64,000 bases of DNA from NCBI GenBank assembly GCA_037349105.1, contig JAYJMM010000110.1, positions 1,426,001 through 1,490,000 on the forward strand. The letters are read 5' to 3'. This document shows positions 55,301-64,000 of the stretch, piece by piece. The stretch's first letter is position 1. Each line of letters starts with the position of its first letter. The notes under the pieces were generated by a model. It worked only from the letters and a program-made list of their open reading frames with translations. It searched no databases and was not told where the DNA came from. This stretch comes from Limnomonas spitsbergensis. Taxonomy: Eukaryota > Chlorophyta > Chlorophyceae > Chlamydomonadales. The position numbers were made by a program, and so were the translations under genes.

Positions 55301-58282
55301 AGGGGAGGAGGGGGGAGGAGGGAGGGGGGGAGGGGGGAGGAGGAGGTGGGAGGGAGGACGGGCAGGGGGATGGGGGGGGGGAGAGGAGGGGAGGGGGGGA
55401 GGAGGAAGGGGCGTCACTGCAGTACTGCACTAGACATAATTTGAAAACCAGGGTCACACCCTGACACTGCTGCCCTCCTCCATATTAGGCGACGATGGCA
55501 TGGAGATCTTGTGTGTGTGTTGGGCTGCGGGCCAACAAAAGCTTCCATGCCCTAAGTACAAAGTGGAAGCTTGATCGCACCCTCAAACCTTTCTTTTACC
55601 GAGACGTCAGTATTGTTTGTTGATGTCAGGTGTTCTTCCAGGTATTACTGCACTGTATTATTTATTACTTATGTAAGGTGTCACACCCCCAAACTGCTGC
55701 CCTCCTCCACATCTGGTGAAGACGGCATGAAGATCCTGTGCCTTTTTAGTTAGGGATCCACTCAAGGTCGATGCTGGAAAAATGTGTTTTAATTCTAGTC
55801 CAACCTGGGCGCTGAACCCTCTCCCTCTCCTCCTCCTCTCCCCATCAGGTGACAATGGCATGGGAAGATCTTGTGCGTGGGGCCGCGGGCCAACAAAAGC
55901 GTCACAGGCTCACTACCCTAGATCTGAAACAGACGCTTGCCCCAAAGCCGCACACTGCTGCCCTCCTCCCCATCAGGCGACGATGGAATGAGGATCCTGT
56001 GTGCGTCGGGCTCCAGGCGAACAAGAGCATCCATGCCCTAGAAGCCTGTTTCACACCCCCAAACTGCTGCCCTCCTCCACATCAGGCGATGATGGCATGA
56101 AGATCCTCTTCCTTTTGTAGGGATCGACTCAAGGTTGATTCTGAAGAAAAAAATACATTTTGAATGTCAGTCGACCCTGGGCGCCGAACCCCGTATGGGC
56201 CAACAAGAGCGTCACTGGCTAATTGCCCTGGATCTAACACATAATCTCGTCTAAGACTGGCGCACTGCTGCCCTCTCCTCCCCGTCAGGCGATGATGGCA
56301 TGAGGATCCTGTGTGTCGGGCTGCGGGCCAACAAGAGCGTCACTGCCCTACGTAAAAAAGGAAACCCGTGGTAAAACCTCATAGTTTTGTTTTACCTGGA
56401 TTTTATGTGTCCCTCATCCCCGAACTGCTGCCCTCTCCTCCCCATCAGGCGATGATGGCATGAGGATCCTGTGTGTCGGGCTGCAGGCCAACAAGAGTGT
56501 CACCGCCTTGGACCTGCCAGACAACAACATCGGTGATGTGGGCGTGCTGGAGCTTTCGATATCGCTGTCGCACAACACCTCGCTGACTCAGCTACAGCTG
56601 GCGTACAACAAGATCACCGACGTAGGCGCGCAGGCGCTGGCTGAGGTGCGGGGTGTGTGAATGGGCTGGCTGGGGTGTGGGGTGTATGAATGGGCTGGCT
56701 CAAGTGTGGGGTGTGTGAATGGGTGGCTGGGGTGTGGGGTGGTGAATGGGATGAATTGGGGGGGGGGAAGGCGCTGGCTGAGGTGGGGACTGCGGAAGGG
56801 GGGGAGGGGGCATGGGGCTGGACGAAATGGAAGGCTGGACCTTTTATTTGTATAAAGCACAGTGGTATTCGTTTGTTTGACCTGTATCGGCTGCTGATGC
56901 TCAAGGCCAGCTACACGCATGCACCTCATCACACCGTTTTATAATATAGTCCAAATAGCTGATATACCTCCTTGTGTACCTCATTTTGTACCTCCATTTG
57001 TATTCCCTTCTGTACCTCCGTCTGACAAGGAGAAATTCAAGAGGCTCCCTGATTGTCCTCTCAAGAGAGCAAGAAGTAAATCTGTGGCATGGACAAAAGA
57101 CTCCTTCCTCGTTGAAGAGGAGGAAGTCTGTCTCCTGGACTAGCGATTTCCTCCTTATTCAATAGGAAGAGGAAGTCAGTCAACTGGACTAGCGATTTCC
57201 TCCTTATTCAATAGGAAGAGGAAGTCAGTCAACTGGACTAGCGATTTCCTCCTTATTCAATAGGAAGAGGAAGTCTGTCAACTGGACTAGCGATTTCCTC
57301 CTTATTCAATAGGAAGAGGAAGTCAGTCAACTGGACTAGCGATTTCCTCCTTATTCAATAGGAGGAGGAAGTCTGTGAACTGGACAAGCGATTTCCCCTT
57401 ATTCAATAGGAAGAGGAAGTCAGTCAACTGGACAAGCGAGTTCCTCCTTGTTGTAGAAGAAGTGTCCATTTTTGGAATATCCTCTTAAAAATCACTCTTG
57501 AACTCACTCTTGAACTTCATCCTGAATTGGCAGAAAGTGCCGATTACCGGCAACACACGTGAAAACCTCGTTGCCATTGGAAATCGTTTGAAAACCCACA
57601 GGCAAAATAATTGTGTTTGAACTTCTTCAACTTCCCCATGAACTTCCTCTCTCTCGTTTTCTCGGCCGCAGATGTTGCAGGCTAGCGTGAGCCTCAAGAA
57701 GCTGGGCCTGTCTCACAACCAGATCGGCAAGCCCGGCTGCCAGGCACTCACCGCAGCTATCTCAGTCAACCAGTCGCTCAACCACCTGCAACTGCTGCCA
57801 GGTATGGAAAGTATGAATACACTGACATGTTTCCCCGTCATTTCCGTAGAATGGGTAGGGGGGCAGGATCAACCCTTCACTGATAGCTTAGCCCCTTTAT
57901 TTGATTACAAATGCTGTCCTTGAACCTGTCCATTCCGTAGCTTTTAACCCTGAACCCTGAATATGTATGTTAATCATCAACCCTGAGCCAGTCATTTCCG
58001 GAGCGTTTAACCCTGGACACGTGGATTGTTTTTTTCTGCGTGCAAACTGCACCCTCATTCTGTGTTTTAGGTGGCAGTGTTTTGTGTGGAAATGTTTTGA
58101 GTGGCAGTGTCTCTGTTTTTCTGCCCCCTGCCTGTTGTGCTGCGCACAGCATGCTACCTCTAAACGACATGATTCTTTGTGCAGGCAACCCCGTGCAAGA
58201 AAAGGATGCCAAGGCACTGGCTAAGGCGCTCAAGCGCAACAAGAAGTTCTCCATCCGGTCGTTTCTGCGCTTGGAGTCGTAA
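49327..58282 (+). CDS. Leucine-rich-repeat protein with long acidic/Ala-rich middle
   Basis: Eleven exons: 49327-49440, 49570-49654, 49779-49876, about 50315-50500, 52231-52347, 52978-53172, 53947-54079, 54458-55195, 56449-56645, 57672-57801 and 58185-58282. Phases agree, giving about 696 residues. The N-terminal 265 residues are helical (MEQLASKIGGIASRLSPVLT; ELEPVQEELTSMRTELASLK; VDVVEAQLDDVVRRMLAEVF). Then come acidic runs (EEEEEEEDEDDPFY), a low-complexity Ala-rich region (about 310-520) with poly-Ala tracts, and from about 545 five RNase-inhibitor-type LRRs of 28 residues: VKALSLSHNHIG, VTALDLPDNNIGDVGVLELS, LTQLQLAYNKITDVGAQALA, LKKLGLSHNQIGKPGCQALT, LNHLQLLPGNP. LRRs of this type bind proteins; no specific role can be named. 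The first intron appears to be GC-AG. The start ATG is tentative. Confidence 0.75.
50570..50870 (+). repeat. Ghost copies of LRR-gene exon 4 end
   Basis: 50580-50640 (gtgacattgcctcagctcca, ggtaccgtcacaagg) and 50770-50830 (gtggcgttgcctcagctgct, attggctggtgagcc) echo the exon 4 end at 50457-50510 (gtgacgtcgccacagctcca, ggcgctgtcgcag, attggtgagttc). The second keeps a usable gtgagc. Confidence 0.6.
51059..51315. repeat. Copy of the 45.8-kb repeat with internal tandem expansion
   Basis: 51059-51222 matches 45832-45992. It then continues as three more units of about 38 bp (cccattaattatctatatga, ctatataacgctt), an internal expansion not present in the other copy. Confidence 0.8.
51535..51965. repeat. 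12-bp minisatellite (ggtcactctggt)
   Basis: About 35 units of ggtcactctggt/ggcggtcactct. Open in all frames (Gly-His-Ser-Gly repeats and others). It lies in the intron between exons 4 and 5 of the LRR gene. Confidence 0.92.
52740..52975 (+). repeat. Two ghost copies of LRR-gene exon 6 beginning
   Basis: 52755-52800 (gccccaggacctgcacagca, agcttctatcactgg) and 52865-52915 (gggacctgcacagcgagctg, ctgtccctcataagc) precede the real exon start at 52978 (gacctgcacagcgagctgct). Each has the same upstream stretch (cagacccttttgtcccctta-like). Period about 105-115 bp. Confidence 0.85.
53173..53570 (+). repeat. Purine-rich G/A tract in LRR-gene intron
   Basis: Almost uninterrupted gagggtgaggg/gaggaggagg for 400 bases, starting at the 5' splice site of exon 6, which itself ends in gaggaggaggaggag. 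The tract looks like an expansion of the exon end. A second G-rich tract is at 55285-55415. Confidence 0.85.
53580..53945. repeat. Degenerate CCCTAAA-like (telomere-like) tract
   Basis: aagccctaaaccctaaacca, ctaaaccacattctcc and aagccctaaacccaaa recur at 40-60-bp spacing with decay. Confidence 0.5.
55465..56350 (+). repeat. Ghost array of LRR exon 9 beginnings
   Basis: Six copies of the 3' splice region plus exon 9 start at about 55488, 55718, 55849, 55976, 56086 and 56288, and a seventh lacks the start (56195). The real exon (56449) begins gcgatgatggcatgaggatc. Copies read gcgacgatggcatggagatc, gtgaagacggcatgaagatc, gtgacaatggcatgggaaga, gcgacgatggaatgaggatc, gcgatgatggcatgaagatc and gcgatgatggcatgaggatc. 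Most keep the acceptor (ccccatcag). The last keeps the frame for about 20 codons (CVGLRANKSVTAL). Spacing is about 105-230 bp. Confidence 0.85.
57110..57450. repeat. About 49-60-bp tandem repeat in LRR-gene intron
   Basis: Seven units of gcgatttcctccttattcaa, taggaagaggaagtcagtca, actggacta. Very regular, so recent. Confidence 0.9.
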
Positions 58283-58911
58283 GCCGTGATTATTTTTCCG
58301 TGCCTCAGCCACCAGCTGCCTCATAGACAATCCTGGCTGCAGTTCAGCTACATCTGATCAGCACACAAAATCTCAGCTACATCCTTGCTTCCGATTGTTT
58401 TTGTGCATGGATGTTTTGTGAGTACCGTAGTGATTCTTTTTAGGGGAGGCTCAGCTACACTTAAGCTGCATTTCAGCTACATCCTTGCTTCCGGTCTTTC
58501 CTGCGCATGTATGAAGACTTGTTTGCCCAAGGTTTTGAAACGAGTAAGCAAGGGGGGAAACTGTTTGCTGGTGTGAACCTAGTATGAACATGGTAAGGGC
58601 GGACCTGTGGCCAGCAGTTCAACAAGGTGGAGGCTAAGTTGACCTCGAGAAGATGTTCAAGAAATGCTTGCACGCCCGTGCCCCTGGACGTAGAATGTCC
58701 AGGCTTCAAATCTGGAACCTTAGCATGAGCTGGGGGCCCCCTGGGGAGGCTGCCGACCCGCAATATCTAAGGCTTAAGCTACTGAAATCGATCTTAATAC
58801 CATTTAAACATCGACAGGATGGGCTTTTGTTATCAGGCATAAACAGCTTCGGATTTCGCAGCCCCGACCATAAGGCCACGATGCCGTAAAAAGTGTGATA
58901 CAGTAATTGGC
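58283..58911. other. Intergenic, convergent gene ends
   Basis: Downstream of the LRR gene and the H4 gene. Several ttcagctacatc-type words occur at 58340-58490. No gene recognised. Confidence 0.4.
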
Positions 58912-58927
58912 GGTGTTGAAAAACACC
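58912..58927 (-). terminator. Histone 3' stem-loop of H4
   Basis: On the minus strand GGTGTTTTTCAACACC forms a 6-bp stem with a 4-base loop, 45 bases past the H4 stop. It is identical to the one after H3. Confidence 0.88.
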
Positions 58928-58972
58928 GGTTGTTGGTGAGGAGCTTAATTGAGTGATAAGGTTTCTTATCGC

Positions 58973-59928
<956 letters not shown>

Positions 59929-59991
59929 GCTTTGCTTCCCACCTGCCACCAGCTTTACCGCCTCCTTCTTTCGTCCCCATTCAATCAAACC

Positions 59992-60007
59992 GGTGTTTTT
60001 CAACACC
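59992..60007 (+). terminator. Histone 3' stem-loop of H3
   Basis: GGTGTTTTTCAACACC, 6-bp stem and 4-base loop, identical to the H4 stem-loop. Confidence 0.88.
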
Positions 60008-60039
60008 ACCCTACCTACAACCACCAATTGATACCTGAA

Positions 60040-60800
60040 ACTGTTGCTGCATGCTAGAGATGAAAGCTACTATCAATTGAGCAACATTATGTGTGCTACT
60101 GACCGAAACCGACCTGAATTTAAATCAGTTACACGTTACAGGAAGGCTGTGATGTTATTCAAAGGTAGAATCGTCGAGGCAAACCAGGTGCAATTTATTT
60201 GCCTGGATTCAACCATGCATGAAAAGCAAGGCTTGCCATGCTAAATGTACAGGCTGTGCTAACTTGTAGGAAAACGCTGCTGGACCAGACAGTCGGGCGG
60301 CCATGCGGCCAAATCTTTGCAGCATGGCCTAGAGGTGTAATCACATTTAGTAACTTGTACGAGACGCTGCTGGACTATCCTTCCTTGGCATGTGGAGCAC
60401 AGATTGGGGAACGCTGTTGACAGTCACAGAGCACGAGAAAACACTGACAGAGCACGAGGACCTGAAGGCTGATAGTGATTGTAGAACATACGAGATTTGC
60501 ATTTCGCTAGCTGACCTGAAGGTGCCAGGAACTTAGTTTCGATCATGCCAAATTCAAACACCGGCCAGCAGGAGAAGTGAGGCATAGGCATTCCACTCAT
60601 TACAAAAATAAGTGCGAAAAAAGAAGGATGAAACCGCAGATGAAACTGTGGAAGAAAACAAATATAAACACACACTCATAAACGATTTTGCTATAATTAT
60701 GCTCTCTGCTATGAGTCCATGATATGATTTCAAGCTGCAGCACTTGCCGCCTGAGATAAAAGTACCGTTATACGAAATACTAATATGATAAGAAAAGGTC
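60040..60800. other. Intergenic, one LINE-tail box
   Basis: 60288-60342 (gtcgggcggccatgcggcca, cagcatggcctagaggtgta) is a diverged LINE 3' box. Otherwise nothing recognised. It contains the 3' ends of H3 (plus) and LHCII (minus). Confidence 0.4.
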
Positions 60801-60816
60801 TGGGAGGTGCATAAGT

Positions 60817-62316
60817 TTATGCGCTTGGGGTGAACTTGGTGGCGTAGATGAAGGCGTTGTTGGCAACGGGGTCAGCCAGGTGGGTGGTCAGGTTCTCAAG
60901 GGGGCCCTTTCCGGTTACGATGGCCTGCACGTAGAAGCCCAGCATGGAAAACATGGCGAGGCGTCCGTTCTTGATCTCCTTGACCTTCAGCTCAGCGAAG
61001 GTGTCGGGGTCGTCAGCCAGGCCCAAGGGGTCGAAGGGGCCACCGGGGTACAGGGTGTCCAAATCTTCAAGGCCGACAGACTCGGCAGCACCACCAGCGC
61101 GGAAGGCCTCAGCCTGTCCCATCAGGATGACCTGGCAGGCCACGATGGCAACAATGGACTGGGCGTGGATCAGGCTGGACTGGCCCAGGTAGTCAAGGCC
61201 ACCATCAGCGAAGATCTGTGCACCAGCCTTGAACCAGACGGGCTGGGCATTGGGGGACTGGTCCAGCTCTGGGACGAGGCAGCCTAGGGCGCCAAGCATG
61301 GCCCAGCGGGCATGGATGACCTCAGTGGTGCGGTACCTAGAGAAGGTCTCGGGGTCAGCAGATAGACCAGCTGTGTCCTACGAAGGGGAAAGAAGGGGAA
61401 TGAGATTTCAGATACGAGACTTGTACAGCATGTGACCTAGCAGAGTAGCATGTGCAGTGAGCGGTACCGGTACTGCTTAGGTAGCTGACATGGAAGAAAA
61501 CAGAAGTTGAGTCTGGAAATCATCGGTGTGCAATAGCTGATATATCATCTAGATGGAGGGGATGGCGGGACGACATGCACTTGCTGGACTCTTGCAGACG
61601 TGCATGGGGACAGCGGTGTATGGGGCAGCTTCGACCAGGTGCCCTGATTGATGCGCATGCATGTCAACCAAGGTTGCCGAGCACTTACCCAGCCGTAGTC
61701 GCCGGGGAACTCTCCTGTCAGGTACGAGGGAGAGGCGGTGAAGGGGCCCAGGAACAGGGACCGCTCGGGACCGTACCACTAAGAAAGGGAAAGGGAAGAA
61801 CATGGGGATTCGGTGATGCAGAAGAGGGAGAGATACCACTGGTACGCCCTGGGCATGAATCATAAAATCAATGGCACAGTGGCAGCTGAAAGTCATCAGT
61901 GTAACACGAGTGCTACTTGGACAGGTGCTTAGGCATGGACTGGTCTTATTATGTGCCTCCCACTCAGAAGTGGGCATGCAGAAGATAGGAGCCTTACATG
62001 CCATTCGATTGATGGTTAATACACAGGACAGGGACTGCAGGGATATTACTGAGTGGGGCCTGGACTGACGAGGTGGCAGGGGCAAGGGGAATCAGGCGGT
62101 TCCCGGTTGCGGTTGCTGGAGCAATGATTCCCCAATGCTACTTTAAATTGGCGATTTTTTATGCGATTAGGCTGGACTACATCGACTGAGGGTAGGCCTC
62201 ACCATAGAGTCGGACGAAGCGACCTTCTTGGAAACGGTCTTCTTGGCAGCCTGCACCATGACAGTGGAGCGCCTCGATACGGTGGACATAGCCTGCTTCT
62301 TCATGAGGGCAGACAT
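60817..62316 (-). CDS. LHCB: LHCII major light-harvesting chlorophyll a/b protein
   Basis: Three exons on the minus strand, 62203-62316, 61689-61778 and 60817-61377, all phase 0 with GT-AG introns, giving 254 residues. Residues 1-38 are transit-like ([20 protein letters not shown]). Exon 2 carries [13 protein letters not shown], the trimerisation motif of LHCII, then [13 protein letters not shown]. Exon 3 carries [20 protein letters not shown] (helix B), [20 protein letters not shown], and [20 protein letters not shown] (helix A/C pair ligands), then [13 protein letters not shown] (helix D). It binds chlorophyll a/b in the thylakoid membrane and feeds photosystem II. Exon 1 encodes only the leader, as is common when transit peptides sit on their own exon. 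The gene is convergent with H3. Confidence 0.96.
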
Positions 62317-63500
62317 TTCGAGTGGTGAAAACTGAGAAAGATGGGAATGAGAGTGCTGGGAGAATGGGAGATGCTGATGCTGTCGAATCGAGCGGCTTTT
62401 GAATGCCCCAAAGTGCTCAAAAGTGTGGAAGATCGCGGGTGAATCAGAATCGCCCCTACACACGAGACGGTTGGTGCGAGCTGGCGGGAGAGACAGGGCG
62501 ATTCATACTGCACTTTAATTGCCGACGGATGCTGTCGCGACCTGCTTGGGACGCTTCATTGACCCAGGTTTATCGGGATTTGCCCGCAAGAGAACGCAGC
62601 GTGCTAACAAGCCAAAGGTTTTTCAGATTTCCTGACATCACTATACCAGAGACAGAGCTGTGACAGATACTGGTAAGATGGAACGGATGTATCAGGGAAC
62701 CCCATCCACCCGCCGGTGGGTGAGGATGGAAGGGCGGGAGGGAGGAGTGTGGCCGACTGGCCGTGTGGGGCTCCCAGCAGGGGGGTGTTCCAATTCAAAT
62801 TGTTGCCCATGCCCTGCCTGGCACTATGCCTTTGGCCCTTTCCCCACAACGGTGAAATCGGTGATTGCCAAGGGGCCTGCCAGGTTGTGGGGCTCGGAAG
62901 GGGGCATCCGAAAAGTGACATGGATTGTTGAAGGTAAAGTCTTAACGACCAACAGCCTCCACCCCAATAATTGCATTACCTGGATAGGACCTACAATAAA
63001 ATTACCAAGGCAAGGAAGAGTGGAAGGCCATATGGAGGCAGCATGTCATTCAATGTCTGGCGCCAAGGGACACCATGAATTGAGGGTTGCCTGGGATGCC
63101 CCCAAATGGAAATATCATGGAATAAGATCGTATGCACACAGTAGTTTGCTTTTATGGTTCCTATCAATGAAAATAAAAGAGGCGGGAGACCAGAGCCTTA
63201 AGCGCCCACTTGCAGGCAGCCTGATAGTGCAGTGAGCTCAGTTCACACATATCCCCCTCTAGCTAGCACAGCCACCCCCGGCAGGCCGTATCTGACGTTT
63301 TTATTTTTGTTTTACAGCGTACAGCAACTTTTACCCCTGCTACTATGGAGCAAAAATCCACATACCAGTTCCCATCACACTGGTTCGTTAATACATTCAC
63401 TTGGACACTGTCCCATACCGTAGTATCAGTCAATTTTCGTTTTATATTGAATTCGTTTTTTGTTTGGAAACCTCCTAATTAACAAAATCACGCTTTCGTT
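62317..63500. other. LHCII upstream region and intergenic
   Basis: 62317-62450 should hold the LHCII leader and promoter. 62660-63235 is open on the plus strand for 191 codons, with an unusual Trp/His/Gly-rich composition and no recognisable motif. I cannot support it as a gene. Confidence 0.35.
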
Positions 63501-63549
63501 TTAGTGGTTCGTTTTTCTGATCGGAGGCTGAACATTTTTACCATCACTG

Positions 63550-63785
63550 GTTCGTTTTTGCTCCAGAACCGCTCAAACCGCTTGCCTTTCCGCTGAATGG
63601 TTGCTGGGCGCGCAGCTCTGAGAGCCGCGACCTCCTTGGCCTGCCGGATAACTTGAAGGAGTGGGACGCCCTCATAGTATCGAGCTGTAGAGGCCTGCTT
63701 TCTTCGGCGACTGGCCTTCGTTTTCTTCTGATGCGGTTGTAAGACGCGGCGGGGCCGCTCGCCTACTATCTCGACATCCGGTCTA
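63550..63785 (-). CDS. Possible exon of an unidentified gene running off the right side
   Basis: On the minus strand, from an acceptor-like gatttag at 63783, an open stretch reads PDVEIVGERPRRVLQPHQKK, then ARYYEGVPLLQVIRQAKEVA and TIQRKGKRFERFWSKNEP. Basic, protein-like. It is flanked on both sides by repeated ggttcgttttt words (63500-63560, 63910-63970), so it may belong to a mobile element. Start and end are not defined. Confidence 0.3.
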
Positions 63786-64000
63786 AATCAATAATCACTG
63801 TGGCAGGAGCTGTGGCTACTGGTGCTGCTCCGGGAAGATTCGTGTTTGCGACATGAACGGCGCTACTCTTTGTGTGGCAATTTGTTTAGGGTTTAAGGCG
63901 AAAATGTTCGTTTTATGGTTCGTTTTTGTCCCACGGTACACATTTTTATTGAAATCAACGGTTCGTTTTCTTGAAAAACGATCAATTAAACGAAATCGGA

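Noticed and set aside
54342..55457. 371-codon minus-strand frame with poly-Ala/Ser
   Set aside because: Antisense of the LRR gene's large exon and a purine-rich intron tract; the plus strand has phase-matched exons and LRR motifs.
62660..63235. 191-codon plus-strand frame upstream of LHCII
   Set aside because: Odd Trp/Gly/His composition, no motif and no splice or poly(A) support; compatible with chance in a window this long.

Overview
The window is nuclear DNA of a green alga. It carries two tandem LHCSR-type stress-related light-harvesting genes and one LHCII (Lhcb/Lhcbm) gene. All three encode chloroplast-transit-like N-termini and are interrupted by GT-AG introns. Two LHCSR transcripts end near the chlorophyte poly(A) motif TGTAA, and the two histone genes end in histone stem-loops. 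The long repeat-filled introns suggest a large-genome alga; a prasinophyte such as Cymbomonas is one possibility, but this is an inference and cannot be settled from the sequence.

Layout. 1-270 is a possible gene end entering from the left. LHCSR copy 1 lies at 1971-3486 (+) and LHCSR copy 2 at 11673-13318 (+), with duplicated 5' leaders. Decayed LINE retrotransposon copies and short relatives sharing their 3' end fill the space between them. At 13659-15102 (-) is a spliced gene I could not name. 15.2-16.8 kb is tandem repeat. 18.06-20.06 kb (+) holds exons of a coiled-coil protein, possibly decayed. 24.0-25.9 kb holds coding-like but frame-broken sequence. 26780-38245 (-) is a ten-exon PDCD2/Tsr4-family gene (405 residues over 11.5 kb). 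38.55-40.0 kb (+) holds exons of an unidentified gene. 42977-48991 (-) is a seven-exon BET-type gene with one bromodomain and one NET domain. 49327-58282 (+) is an eleven-exon leucine-rich-repeat protein. 58973-59284 (-) and 59518-59928 (+) are divergent intronless histones H4 and H3. 60817-62316 (-) is LHCII.

From 11.6 kb rightward the genes alternate in orientation, so neighbours share either a promoter region or a 3' end.

The most unusual signal is in the introns. At nearly every multi-exon gene outside the LHC genes, the intron next to an exon contains a series of decayed tandem copies of that exon's edge together with its splice site, spaced roughly 90-200 bp. Exon edges of the PDCD2, BET, LRR and coiled-coil genes, and probably the 39-kb gene, are affected. 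These ghost exon edges, plus minisatellites apparently seeded from splice junctions, account for much of the intron length.

The exon structures were worked out by hand from reading frames, splice signals and phase agreement. They need RNA evidence.
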